64,000 nucleotides of DNA, taken from assembly GCA_965202895.1 (NCBI GenBank), contig OZ241901.1, forward strand, positions 4,402,001 through 4,466,000, written 5' to 3'. Within the stretch, counting starts at the first letter, position 1. Each line of letters opens with the position of its first letter. The notes under the pieces are model-generated. The model was given only the letters and a program-made list of their open reading frames with translations, made no database searches and was not told the DNA's origin. The position numbers were made by a program, and so were the translations under genes. This document shows positions 54,607-63,492 of this stretch, one piece after another. This stretch comes from JAJDXW01 sp965202895. GTDB lineage: Bacteria > Pseudomonadota > Gammaproteobacteria > HK1.

Positions 54607-55581
54607 TCAGGGCAGCAGGACGGTGGACCCGGTGGTGCGGCGGCCTTCGAGCGCCCGGTGCGCCTCCGGCGCGTCCGCGAGCGGGAAGGTCTGGTTGGTG
54701 CGGACCCTGACCGCCCCCGAGCCCACCACTTCGAAGAGGTCCCCGGCCATCGCGAGCAGGTCTTCGCGGCGGGCGGTATAGGACATCAGGGTGGGCCGCT
54801 GGAGATAGAGCGAACCCTTCCTCCCCAGTTCGCCGATCTCGAACGGCGGGACCGGCCCCGAGGCCTGCCCGAAGCTCACCATCACGCCGGCCGGCCGCAG
54901 GCAGTCGAGGGAGTCGGTGAACGTGTCCCGGCCGACGGAGTCGTAGACGGCGGGGACCCCCGCTCCGTCCGTCAGCTCGCGGACCCGCTCCACCACGTTC
55001 TCGCGCGTATACACGATGGGGTGGTCGCATCCGTGGGCGCGCGCGAGCTCCGCCTTCTCGTCGCTCCCCACGGTGCCGATGACGGTGGCCCCGAGATGCT
55101 TCGCCCACTGGCAGGCGATGAGCCCCACCCCGCCGGCGGCGGCGTGGAAGAGGATGGTGTCGCCCTCCTCGACCGGGTAGCTGCTCTTGAGGAGGTACCG
55201 GACGGTCATCCCCTGGAGCATCATGGACGCGGCCGCCGTGTCGCTCACCGATTCCGGGACCCGCACCAGCCGGTCCGCGGGGATGATCCGCTCCTGGGCG
55301 TAGGCGCCGAGCGAGCCCGCATAGGCCACCCGGTCGCCGACCCGGAGGTCGGTGACCCCCGCGCCGAGGGCGAGGACCTCTCCCGCGCCTTCCATCCCGG
55401 GGGAGAACGGAAGGGACGGGGCGGGATAGAGCCCCATCCGGAAATAGACGTCGATGTAGTTGAGCCCGACCGCGGCATGACGGATGCGGGCCTCGCCCGG
55501 ACCCGGCTCGCCGACGGCGACCTCTTCGAGGCGCATGACGTCGGGGCCGCCGGTCTCGTGTACCTGGATGGCATGGGGCAT
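54607..55581 (-). CDS. NADPH:quinone oxidoreductase (zinc-free MDR family)
   Basis: The 324-residue medium-chain oxidoreductase shows IQVHETGGPDVMRLEEVAVG, GLNYIDVYFRMGLYPAPSLP, FSPGMEGAGEVLALGAGVTD, GDRVAYAGSLGAYAQERIIP, the nucleotide site FHAAAGGVGLIACQWAKHLG and the family end RRTTGSTVLLP. Zinc-binding Cys residues are absent, which fits the QorA type that reduces quinones with NADPH. The ATG at 55581 gives the canonical MPHAIQVHETGG start. It faces the sugar ABC operon and has a 1 kb gene-free region behind it. Confidence 0.94.
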   Translation of the reverse strand: MPHAIQVHETGGPDVMRLEEVAVGEPGPGEARIRHAAVGLNYIDVYFRMGLYPAPSLPFSPGMEGAGEVLALGAGVTDLRVGDRVAYAGSLGAYAQERIIPADRLVRVPESVSDTAAASMMLQGMTVRYLLKSSYPVEEGDTILFHAAAGGVGLIACQWAKHLGATVIGTVGSDEKAELARAHGCDHPIVYTRENVVERVRELTDGAGVPAVYDSVGRDTFTDSLDCLRPAGVMVSFGQASGPVPPFEIGELGRKGSLYLQRPTLMSYTARREDLLAMAGDLFEVVGSGAVRVRTNQTFPLADAPEAHRALEGRRTTGSTVLLP

Positions 55582-56154
55582 TCGCGGATCTCCTCGGGGT
55601 GCGTGGATTCGGGGCCGCGGCGCGTCGGGGCGGGCCGGGGCGGGCCGGGGCGGAAATGATCGCGCTTCGTGCGGGTGGAACGCAATCGACTTCGGCGGCG
55701 GCCCATCGGCAGGGCAATCGCGCTCGAACGTAAAACGTCGTTTCCGGGCCGCCGAGCCAGCCGGACCAGCCATGGATGAATGCTTGGGACGCCCGGTCCA
55801 CCTCGGCGTTCCTCAGAGGCGAAATCGGCCCGAAACGGGCATGGTGATCGCCATTCAACGCTCGGAAATCTCGAATGCGGTTGGCCCGGCCCATCGGCAG
55901 GAAGACCGGACCCCGCGGAGTCGACCCGGCGCCCCGGCGCCCCGGTCAGATCGGATCGGATTCGGACCAGGGCGAGGAACGGGTCGGGAACGGCGCGTCC
56001 CGGAAGCGCTCGTGCCTCGATCGCACTTCGCTCCCCTTCGGGTCCACCTGGCCGGGGGCTGCCAGCGCTCCCGGGACGAGCCCCGCCGCTTCGGGTTCGG
56101 CGGGCCCGCATCCTCGATACGCGAGCCGGTCCGCGTGGGCGGGAATATCCCCGT
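55582..56154. other. Gene-free region upstream of the quinone oxidoreductase gene
   Basis: About 570 bp. It has lower GC around 55690-55880, where a promoter could lie, and degraded blocks at 55975-56015 (GAACGGCGCGTCCCGG) that recall the interior of the MITE copy at 38175. No ORF with a recognisable product is supported, and no RNA gene was found. Confidence 0.45.
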
Positions 56155-56331
56155 CAGGGCCATTTCACGTCGCCGGGGTCCGGCTCGGGGGCCGCCGCCG
56201 CGTCCCGATCCGCATCACATGAATCGTCATCGCATGAATCGGCGAATTTGCATTTTGAGACTGATATCATCCGAATTCTTCTTCGAGATGGATCCGGCAC
56301 ACGCGCCCCGATCCAGCGTGAAATCGCTCCG
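56155..56331. mobile_element. MITE family 2, copy 4 (177 bp, degraded ends)
   Basis: The left end CAGGGCCATTTCACG and right end (reverse) GGAGCGATTTCACGCTGG match the consensus less well than the other copies. The interior shares GAATCGGCGAATTTGCATTT and TATCATCCGAATTCTTCTTC with copy 1. Flanks TATCCCCGT and GGTCCCCGT are similar. Family-1 copy E begins 9 bp to its right, so the two elements are stacked. Confidence 0.68.
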
Positions 56332-56340
56332 GTCCCCGTG

Positions 56341-56520
56341 AGCCCCGGCGCTGTTCGTAAGTTCTTGATATGAGGGTGGAGATCGGGAGTCGAGATATTT
56401 TTTACCCCACGGGGACGGCGTCCTTTCGTGGTTTGGGGTCGGTTCGAGGGGGTTGCTGGCGGATTTCACCCCACGGAGCCACTTGCGCGGGCACGGCGAA
56501 AACCCCACCGCGCACATGCC
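56341..56520. mobile_element. MITE family 1, short copy E (180 bp)
   Basis: The left end AGCCCCGGCGCTGTTCGTAA and right end CGCGCACATGCC match the family. Flanking 8-mers TCCCCGTG (56333-56340) and TCCCCGCG (56521-56528) agree at seven positions. The CGAGATATTTTTTACCCC and GGATTTCACCCCACGGAGCC blocks are shared with copies B and D. It lies 82 bp before the CBS gene. Confidence 0.77.
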
Positions 56521-56602
56521 TCCCCGCGGGCGGGAATTGCATTCGTCCGGCCGATTCCATTAGCGTAGCGGGACACTTTTCGCCGCCGCGCGGAGGCCCC
56601 GC

Positions 56603-57016
56603 ATGAACGAGCGAAGCGTCATCCGGGTCCGGGACCTGATGGCCGAGAAGTTCGGAACGATCGAGGGCAAGGCCACGGTCTCCGAGGCGCTCACCCGGAT
56701 GAAGGAGCTCCGCACCGCGGTGCTCATCGTCGAGCCGCGCCACGAGGACGACGAGCCGGGCATGCTCCTCGTATCGGACATCGCGCGCGAGGTCCTCGCG
56801 AAGGACCGCTCTCCCCGGCGGGTCAACGTGTACGAGATCATGCGCAAGCCCGTGGTCTGCGTCCCCCCGGACATGGACATCCGGTATTGCTCGAGGCTCT
56901 TCGTCCAGCACCGCCTCACCCGCGCGCCGGTCGTCGAGGACGGGCGGATCATCGGGATCATCAGCCCCAACCGGCTGGTGCTCGACGGACTGTACGCGCT
57001 GCTGGGCGACGAGTAG
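56603..57016 (+). CDS. Two-CBS-domain protein
   Basis: The 137-residue protein is made of a pair of CBS repeats: VRDLMAEKFGTIEGKATVSE with TRMKELRTAVLIVEPRHEDD, and VYEIMRKPVVCVPPDMDIRY with HRLTRAPVVEDGRIIGIISP. Such stand-alone Bateman modules bind adenosine nucleotides and regulate partner proteins. The ATG at 56603 is 82 bp after MITE copy E, so its promoter may lie in or near the element. The HDAC-family gene follows about 100 bp later on the same strand; a functional link is not shown. Confidence 0.9.
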   Translation: MNERSVIRVRDLMAEKFGTIEGKATVSEALTRMKELRTAVLIVEPRHEDDEPGMLLVSDIAREVLAKDRSPRRVNVYEIMRKPVVCVPPDMDIRYCSRLFVQHRLTRAPVVEDGRIIGIISPNRLVLDGLYALLGDE

Positions 57017-57119
57017 TGGGCGTGGACGCGACCCCGAACGAAGCGGCGGTGCGCCGGAGAACGGGCGCCGGCGGAGCGACGGCCCAGGCTGCGGCCGGAA
57101 CGGACGCCGGGGAGATGGG

Positions 57120-58175
57120 ATGACCGCGGGCGCGGGCCGGGGAGACGGGATGCCGGGAAGCGCGCCAGGGGATGCCCGGGAGGGGAGCGGCCTCCCGGGG
57201 AGTACGCCGCCCTCGGCGCTCCGGCGCACCGGCTTCGTGTACGACCCTGCCTGCCTCCGGCACGATCCGGGCCGCGGCCATCCCGAGCGGAGCGCGCGCC
57301 TCGCCGCCACCATGGACCGGCTCGAGCGCGAACCCTGGTTCGGGGAGCTGGCGCCGGTCGCGGCCGAGCCCTGCCCGATCGAGTGGCTGGAATCGGTGCA
57401 CGCCTCCGGGTACGTCGCCCGGGCGGAGGAGGTGTGCCGATCCGGCGGACCGTTCCTCGACGTCCCCGACGTCGGGGTGAGCCGGGATTCCTTCGACGCC
57501 GCGCGGGTCGCGGCCGGAGCGGGGCTCGCCCTCGCCGACCGGGTCATGGCGGGCGACGTCCGGAACGGGTTCAGCCTCGCCCGTCCCCCCGGCCACCATG
57601 CGGAGCATGCCCTCGCCCTCGGCTTCTGCCTGTTCAACAACGTCGCCATCCTTGCCCGCTACCTCCAGCGCCGGCACGGGCTCGATAAGATCCTGGTCCT
57701 CGACTGGGACGTCCACCACGGCAACGGGACCCAGCACACGTTCGAGGAGGACCCCACCGTCCTCTACGCGAGCCTGCACCAGTACCCTTTCTATCCCGGC
57801 ACCGGGGCGGCGAACGAGGAAGGCGCCGGACGCGGCAAGGGGGCGACCGTCAACTGCCCGATGCCGGCGGGGGCGCGCGACGCCCTCTACGAGGAAGCGT
57901 TCCGCATCCGGATCCTTCCCGCGATCGAGGCGTTCAAGCCGGAGGCGATACTGCTCTCGGCCGGATTCGACGCCCACGCGGACGACCCCCTCGCCGCCGT
58001 CGAGCTCTCCACCGGGTGCTACCGGTGGATGAGCGAGCGGGTCCTCGAGGCGGCGGAGCGGCACGCGGAGGGGAGGCTCATATCGCTCCTCGAGGGCGGC
58101 TACAGCCTGGAGGCGCTCCCCGAGTGCGTCGCCGTCCACCTCGAATGCCTCGCCGGGGTGTCCGCGGATGCGTGA
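57120..58175 (+). CDS. Histone deacetylase family (acetyl-amine) zinc hydrolase
   Basis: The 351-residue enzyme has the HDAC fold: FVYDPACLRHDPGRGHPERS, FSLARPPGHHAEHALALGFC with the tandem catalytic His, FNNVAILARYLQRRHGLDKI, the zinc site VLDWDVHHGNGTQHTFEEDP, SAGFDAHADDPLAAVELSTG and LLEGGYSLEALPECVAVHLE. Bacterial members remove acetyl groups from lysine residues or small polyamines. The ATG at 57120 is the frame start; the first ~35 residues are Gly/Pro-rich and may not be conserved. Its stop overlaps the next ATG by 8 bp, so it is translated together with the peptide-binding protein gene. Confidence 0.93.
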   Translation: MTAGAGRGDGMPGSAPGDAREGSGLPGSTPPSALRRTGFVYDPACLRHDPGRGHPERSARLAATMDRLEREPWFGELAPVAAEPCPIEWLESVHASGYVARAEEVCRSGGPFLDVPDVGVSRDSFDAARVAAGAGLALADRVMAGDVRNGFSLARPPGHHAEHALALGFCLFNNVAILARYLQRRHGLDKILVLDWDVHHGNGTQHTFEEDPTVLYASLHQYPFYPGTGAANEEGAGRGKGATVNCPMPAGARDALYEEAFRIRILPAIEAFKPEAILLSAGFDAHADDPLAAVELSTGCYRWMSERVLEAAERHAEGRLISLLEGGYSLEALPECVAVHLECLAGVSADA

Positions 58176-60204
58176 CCGGGAAGGCGCATTGCGGCGGGCG
58201 GCGGGCCGGGTCCGGAAGGGCCGGATCCGGAAGGGCCGGGCCCGGGCGGGGCGAACGAGGGATCGGGGGGCGGGGGCGGTCACGTCGAGGGGAGCGCGCG
58301 CGGGCCCGCCCGCCGCGGCCGGGGCGATCCGCGCCACCTTCGCCGTCACCTTCGCCGCCGCCGTCTCCGGCGCCATCCTCGCCGCACCGCCGGCCGGCGC
58401 CGAGAGCACCATCAGCCATGCGACGGCGATCCGGGAGAAGCCTCGATACCCGGCGGACTTCCCCCACTACGACCACGTCGATCCCGACGCGCCCAAGGGC
58501 GGCACGGTGCGCCGGGCATCGGTGGGATCGACCTTCGACAGCCTGAATCCGTTCATCGTCAAGGGGAACCCGGCGGCCGGGCTCGGGCTCCTCTTCGACA
58601 CCCTGACCGAGGATTCCCCGGACGAGGCGACCGCCTCGTACGGCCTCGTCGCGGAATGGATCGAGGTCGCCGGCGACGGATCCTGGACGACGTTCTGGCT
58701 GCGCCCCGAGGCCCGCTTCCACGACGCGAGCCCGGTGACCCCGGCGGACGTGGTGTTCTCGCTCGAGATCCTGAAGACCAGGGGACACCCCTTCTACCGG
58801 GGGTACTACGAAGGCGTCCGCTCCGCCGAGCCGGTCGAGGGGGACACCCCGTCCGGGCGGCGCCAGGGGGTCCGGTTCTCCTTCGAGGAAGGGGTCAACC
58901 AGGAGCTCCCGAGCATTCTCGGCCAGCTCCGGGTGCTGTCGAAGGCCGACTGGGAAGGGAAGGATTTCAGCGAGACCACGCTCGACCCGCCCCTCGGGAG
59001 CGGCCCCTACGCCGTCGAGGAGGGGTCGATCGACCCCGGACGCTCCATCGTCTACCGGCGCGACCCCGACTACTGGGCCCGCGACCTGGCCGTGAACGCG
59101 GGGCGCCACAACTTCGACCGCATCCGCTACGACTACTACCGGGATGCGACGGTCGCGGTCGAGGCGCTGAAGGCCGGCGAATACGACTTCCGGCGGGAGA
59201 CGAGCTCCAAGCGCTGGGCGACCGGCTACCGCGGGCCGGCCGTCGAGGCCGGGATGCTGCGGCTGGAGCTGCTGCCGCACCGCCTGCCGGCCGGGATGCA
59301 GTCGTTCGTCTTCAATACCCGGCGGGAGAAGTTCCGGGACGCGCGCGTGCGCGAGGCGTTCGGCTACGCGTTCGACTTCGAGTGGACCAACCGCCAGCTC
59401 TTCTACGGCCAGTACGAACGGAGCGCCAGCTTCTTCTCGAACTCCGAGCTCGCTTCGTCCGGCCTGCCGGGGGAGGCCGAGCTCGCGATCCTCGAGCCCT
59501 ACCGGGGCCGGGTGCCGGCGCCGGTCTTCACCACCGCCTGGGAGCCGCCCCGCACCGACGGACCGGGGGGGATCCGGCAGAACCTGCGCAGGGCGCGCGC
59601 CCTGCTGCGGGAAGCGGGCTGGACGGTGCGGGACGGGCGCCTGACGGAGGCGTCGAGCGGCGCCCGGATGGAGTTCGAGATGCTGCTCGTCAATCCGGAT
59701 TTCGAGCGGGTGGCGCTCCCGTTCGGAAAGAACCTCGAACGGCTCGGGGTGCGGATGACGGTGCGGACCGTGGACCCCGCGCAGTACCGCCGGCGGGTTT
59801 CGGACTTCGACTTCGACATGGTGGTGGGCTCGTTCGGGATCACCCTCTCCCCCGGCAACGAGCAGCGGGACTTCTGGGGCTCGGCGGCGGCCGATCTGGC
59901 GGGAAGCCGCAACCTCGCGGGGGTCCGGGACCCGGTGGTGGACGAGCTGGTGGAGCTGGTGATCTCGGCTCCGGGCCGGAAGGAGCTCGTCGACCGGAGC
60001 CGGGCCCTCGATCGGGTCCTCCTCCGGAGCCACTACGTCATCCCGAACTGGCACATCAACGCGTTTCGGGTCGCGTCGTGGGACGTCTTCGGCCGTCCGG
60101 AGACGAGGCCCCGCTTCTCGCTCGGATTCGACACCTGGTGGATCGACGAGGCGAAGGCGGAGCGGGTGCGGGCGTGGCGCGAGAAACGTGCGGAGAGCCG
60201 GTGA
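58168..60204 (+). CDS. YejA-like extracellular peptide-binding protein
   Basis: The 678-residue solute-binding protein belongs to the oligopeptide/SBP_bac_5 group, closest to YejA of the microcin C importer. After a very basic N-terminal stretch the signal peptide is TFAVTFAAAVSGAILAAPPA. The mature part has YPADFPHYDHVDPDAPKGGT, FDSLNPFIVKGNPAAGLGLL, YGLVAEWIEVAGDGSWTTFW and the late segment SHYVIPNWHINAFRVASWDV. ATG at 58168 overlaps the upstream stop; the Arg-rich 50-residue leader is odd, and the true start could be later. Two permease genes follow, so it delivers peptides to them. Confidence 0.88.
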   Translation: MRDREGALRRAAGRVRKGRIRKGRARAGRTRDRGAGAVTSRGARAGPPAAAGAIRATFAVTFAAAVSGAILAAPPAGAESTISHATAIREKPRYPADFPHYDHVDPDAPKGGTVRRASVGSTFDSLNPFIVKGNPAAGLGLLFDTLTEDSPDEATASYGLVAEWIEVAGDGSWTTFWLRPEARFHDASPVTPADVVFSLEILKTRGHPFYRGYYEGVRSAEPVEGDTPSGRRQGVRFSFEEGVNQELPSILGQLRVLSKADWEGKDFSETTLDPPLGSGPYAVEEGSIDPGRSIVYRRDPDYWARDLAVNAGRHNFDRIRYDYYRDATVAVEALKAGEYDFRRETSSKRWATGYRGPAVEAGMLRLELLPHRLPAGMQSFVFNTRREKFRDARVREAFGYAFDFEWTNRQLFYGQYERSASFFSNSELASSGLPGEAELAILEPYRGRVPAPVFTTAWEPPRTDGPGGIRQNLRRARALLREAGWTVRDGRLTEASSGARMEFEMLLVNPDFERVALPFGKNLERLGVRMTVRTVDPAQYRRRVSDFDFDMVVGSFGITLSPGNEQRDFWGSAAADLAGSRNLAGVRDPVVDELVELVISAPGRKELVDRSRALDRVLLRSHYVIPNWHINAFRVASWDVFGRPETRPRFSLGFDTWWIDEAKAERVRAWREKRAESR

Positions 60205-60467
60205 GCGCGCCGCGCTGACGGACGGACGGCCGCGCCCGATGCGGACGGCAAGCGGCGGCGGACGGACGGACGGCCGCCCCTGGCGGAGGGAAGCCGGCGG
60301 CGGTCCGCAGCCGGTCGGCGTGCCGAATCCGGCGGCCGGGGGCGGACGGGGGCGGACGGGGGCGGCCGCGCCCGATCGGGGGGCGGCTGGCAGGCGGCCG
60401 CCGCCGGCCGCCGGAGGCAGGCCGCACCCGATGGCGGCCGGCGGTAGCTGAGGGCGCGCGGCAGCCG
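60205..60467 (+). other. GC-rich low-complexity spacer between yejA- and yejB-like genes
   Basis: About 260 bp rich in GGCGGACGG and GGCGGCCG runs. No ORF with a domain is supported. The repeats can form several GC hairpins and may limit read-through from the binding-protein gene into the permeases. Confidence 0.45.
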
Positions 60468-61571
60468 ATGGCCGCCTACGTCGTTCGCCGGGTGCTGTTC
60501 ATGGTCCCGACCCTGTTCGGGATCATGGTCCTCAACTTCGTCGTCATCCACGTCGCGCCCGGCGGCCCGGTGGAGCAGCTTCTCGCGGAGATCGGCGAGG
60601 CCGGCATCGCGGACGTCACGGCGCGGGTCTCCGGTACCGGCGGAGGGGAGACGGTCGCGGGGGTGGGCGCGGGCGGGGACGCCGCGTCGCGGTACCGGGG
60701 CGCGCGCGGGCTCGATCCCGACTTCGTGCGCGAGATCGAGCGCATGTACGGGTTCGACCGTCCGCCGCTCGAACGCTTCTTCACGATGATGTGGAGCTAC
60801 CTCCGCTTCGATTTCGGGGAGAGCTATTTCCGCGACCGCTCCGTGGTCCGGCTCGTCATCGACAAGATGGACGTGTCGATCTCGCTCGGGCTGTGGACGA
60901 CCCTCCTCGTGTACCTGGTGTCGATCCCGCTCGGGATCGCCAAGGCGGTGCGCGACGGCGCCCCGTTCGACGTGTGGACCAGCGCCGCGATCATCGTCGG
61001 CTACGCGGTCCCCGGGTTCCTGTTCGCGATCCTGCTCGTGGTGCTGTTCGCGGGGGGGAGCTTCCTCGACTGGTTCCCGCTCCGCGGCCTCACCTCCCCG
61101 AACTGGGAGGCGCTCGGCTGGTTCGACCGCATCGTCGACTACTTCTGGCACCTCACCCTGCCGATCCTCGCCCTCCTCATCGGCGCGTTCGCGGGCCTCA
61201 CGATGCTGACCAAGAACTCCTTTCTCGACGAGATCGACCGGCTGTACGTGACGGCGGCGCGTGCGCGGGGGGCGAGCGAGCGCCGGGTGCGCTACGGGCA
61301 CGTCTTCCGCAACGCGATGCTCATCGTGGTGGCCGGCTTCCCGAGCGCGTTCGTCGGGGTCCTGTTCACCGGCGCACTCCTCATCGAGGTCATCTTCTCG
61401 CTCGACGGGCTGGGGCTCCTCGGCTTCGAGGCGGTGCTGCGGCGCGACTACCCGGTCATCTTCGGCACCCTCTACGTGTTCTCCCTGCTCGGCCTCGTGA
61501 TGCGGCTCGTGGGGGACCTCATGTACGTGGCCATCGATCCGCGGATCGACTTCGAGAGCCGCGAGACGTGA
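60468..61571 (+). CDS. YejB-like peptide ABC transporter permease
   Basis: The 367-residue permease starts MAAYVVRRVLFMVPTLFGIM, typical of DppB/YejB proteins, then NFVVIHVAPGGPVEQLLAEI, a linker with TGGGETVAGVGAGG, and MYGFDRPPLERFFTMMWSYL. The conserved permease loop is FLDEIDRLYVTAARARGASE, followed by YGHVFRNAMLIVVAGFPSAF and a final FSLDGLGLLGFEAVLRRDYP. YejB-type permeases are longer than DppB because of the extra loop, which is seen here. It works with the next permease at the inner membrane. Confidence 0.93.
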   Translation: MAAYVVRRVLFMVPTLFGIMVLNFVVIHVAPGGPVEQLLAEIGEAGIADVTARVSGTGGGETVAGVGAGGDAASRYRGARGLDPDFVREIERMYGFDRPPLERFFTMMWSYLRFDFGESYFRDRSVVRLVIDKMDVSISLGLWTTLLVYLVSIPLGIAKAVRDGAPFDVWTSAAIIVGYAVPGFLFAILLVVLFAGGSFLDWFPLRGLTSPNWEALGWFDRIVDYFWHLTLPILALLIGAFAGLTMLTKNSFLDEIDRLYVTAARARGASERRVRYGHVFRNAMLIVVAGFPSAFVGVLFTGALLIEVIFSLDGLGLLGFEAVLRRDYPVIFGTLYVFSLLGLVMRLVGDLMYVAIDPRIDFESRET

Positions 61572-61649
61572 CGCCCCTCCCTCCCCCGAGGGGCGGCGGA
61601 CCATGACCGCGGGGAGCGGCGGAAGCGCACGCGCCGGGGGCGGCGGCGC

Positions 61650-62690
61650 ATGAGGCCGTGGCCGAGGCCGAGCCCCCTCGACCGCCGCCGCCTCGCGAGC
61701 TTCCGGGCGAACCGGCGTGCCTGGTGGTCCCTCTGGACGTTCCTCGCCCTCTTCGTGCCGACCCTCTTCGCGGAGATCATCGCGAACGACCGGCCGCTCG
61801 TGGCCAGCTTCCGGGGGGAGCTGTACTTCCCTGCGTTGCGGGACTATCCCGAGACGGTCTTCGGGGGGGAGTTCGAGACCGCCGCCGACTACCGCGACCC
61901 CTTCGTCGCCGAGCTCATCGAGGCCGAGGGCTGGATGCTCTGGCCCCCCATCCGGTTCAGCTTCGACACCGTGAGCTACGAGCTCGCCTCCCCGGCGCCC
62001 TCCCCGCCCACCCGCGAGAACTGGCTCGGAACCGACGACCAGGGGCGCGACGTGCTCGCACGCACGATCTACGGGTTCCGGATCTCGGTGCTGTTCGGGC
62101 TCGCCCTCACCCTGGCGAGTACCGTGATCGGGGTGCTGGCGGGCGCGGTGCAGGGGTACTTCGGGGGGTGGGTGGACCTCGGGTTCCAGCGCTTCATCGA
62201 GGTCTGGTCGAGCCTCCCGGAGCTGTACCTGCTCATGATCCTCGCGAGCGTCGTGGAGCCCGGCTTCGGGTGGCTGCTCCTCATCATGCTCCTGTTCAGC
62301 TGGATGGCGCTCGTCGGGGTGGTGCGGGCCGAGTTCCTGCGCGCCCGCAACTTCGAGTACGTGCGGGCGGCGCGGGCGCTCGGGGTCGGCAGCTTCACCA
62401 TCATGCTCCGCCACGTGCTGCCGAACGCGATGGTCGCCTCCCTCACCTTCCTGCCCTTCATCCTCAACGGGTCGATCGTGACCCTCACCTCGCTCGACTT
62501 CCTCGGGTTCGGGATGCCGCCCGGCTCCCCGTCGCTCGGGGAGCTGGTCGCCCAGGGCAAGGCGAACCTCCACGCTCCGTGGCTCGGCATCACCGCCTTC
62601 TCGGTGCTGGCGGTGCTGCTCTCGCTGCTCATCTTCATCTTCGAAGGGGTGCGCGACGCATTCGACCCCCGAAAGACGGGGCTCCCCTGA
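61650..62690 (+). CDS. YejE-like peptide ABC transporter permease
   Basis: The 346-residue partner permease has FRANRRAWWSLWTFLALFVP at the first helix, the YejE-specific periplasmic part with LIANDRPL-type residues (EIIANDRPLVASFRGELYFP) and ETVFGGEFETAADYRDPFVA, then ENWLGTDDQGRDVLARTIYG and the coupling loop FLRARNFEYVRAARALGVGS. TIMLRHVLPNAMVASLTFLP and FLGFGMPPGSPSLGELVAQG complete the family pattern. ATG 61650 lies 78 bp after the yejB-like stop. No YejF-type ATPase follows within the window, so ATP hydrolysis must be supplied by a gene elsewhere. Confidence 0.93.
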   Translation: MRPWPRPSPLDRRRLASFRANRRAWWSLWTFLALFVPTLFAEIIANDRPLVASFRGELYFPALRDYPETVFGGEFETAADYRDPFVAELIEAEGWMLWPPIRFSFDTVSYELASPAPSPPTRENWLGTDDQGRDVLARTIYGFRISVLFGLALTLASTVIGVLAGAVQGYFGGWVDLGFQRFIEVWSSLPELYLLMILASVVEPGFGWLLLIMLLFSWMALVGVVRAEFLRARNFEYVRAARALGVGSFTIMLRHVLPNAMVASLTFLPFILNGSIVTLTSLDFLGFGMPPGSPSLGELVAQGKANLHAPWLGITAFSVLAVLLSLLIFIFEGVRDAFDPRKTGLP

Positions 62691-63174
62691 CCGAACCCGG
62701 AGGGGTCCGATCGTGCCTCACGGGGCGGTATCGGACGCCGCGGACGTGGCCTTCACGATCATCCGACCCGGGTGGATGGCGAGCTCGTTCGGGTTGAACG
62801 AGCGGCCTTGGCGCGCTTCCCGGCGTGTCACTCGTACCAGGGGTCCACGGGAGGTCCTCCGAGGGTCGGACGTCTCCGGACGCCCAGGGCCGGGAACCAG
62901 GCCGCCGGGCTCCCTCCGGCGCCGCGCGCACGCTCCTGCCGATCGCGCACAGGAATCCGGAGGCGCCGAGTCGAGGCGGCCCTGACGTTCGAGCGCAGCC
63001 CGGTTGCCGGACCGGCGGGCTTCCCACCGTCGATTCCGGCCGATGCCGGGCGACCCGCCCCGATGGCGTGGCCGAGGCGCTTGCGGCCGGGACGGCGGAT
63101 GCGCCTCTGCCCAATGACACCTGCGCCGGCATGGAGTACCTTTCCGTTGTGCAGAGCCGGGGAGGATGCATCGG
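62691..63174. other. Gene-free spacer before the HicB-like gene
   Basis: About 480 bp with only low-complexity frames. No terminator with a clean stem was found after the yejE-like gene. The region 63110-63160 is less GC-rich and is the likely promoter zone for the HicB-like gene, but no convincing hexamer pair was found. Confidence 0.45.
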
Positions 63175-63492
63175 ATGGAGAGCAGAATCCGGATTGAACT
63201 GTCCGTTCCCGCCGAAGTGCGGCGGGATGGAGGCCATTTCGTGTCTTTCTGTCCGCCGTTCGACGTGTACAGCCAAGGGCCCGACGAGGATACCGCTCTC
63301 GTCAACCTCGTCGAGGCGTTGCGGCTGTTCATCGAATCGTGTTTTGCCCGCGGCGCCCTGGAACAGGTTCTGAAGGACTGCGGCTTCGAACCGGATACGG
63401 ATCCCGAGCCGGTCGAGGTCCGGCGTGAGGACGGGCGCATGGTCCGGGTCCCGATCCCGCTGGTGGCGCATGGTGAAGCTCACACCCACTGA
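63175..63492 (+). CDS. HicB-like antitoxin
   Basis: The 105-residue protein has the HicB-type partial RNase H fold: RIRIELSVPAEVRRDGGHFV, SFCPPFDVYSQGPDEDTALV and NLVEALRLFIESCFARGALE. The C-terminal tail (VEVRREDGRMVRVPIPLVAH) would contact DNA or the toxin. GGAGG with 9 bp spacing favours ATG at 63175 over 63166. The gene overlaps a frameshifted hicA-like remnant at its 3' end, so the pair is probably a decayed toxin-antitoxin module, with the antitoxin gene still intact. HicB normally neutralises a HicA mRNA interferase. Confidence 0.75.
   Translation: MESRIRIELSVPAEVRRDGGHFVSFCPPFDVYSQGPDEDTALVNLVEALRLFIESCFARGALEQVLKDCGFEPDTDPEPVEVRREDGRMVRVPIPLVAHGEAHTH

Noticed and set aside
55484..56373. 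Plus-strand ORFs in the spacer after the quinone oxidoreductase gene
   Set aside because: They run through two MITEs, are Arg/Pro/Ser-rich and have no recognisable domain.
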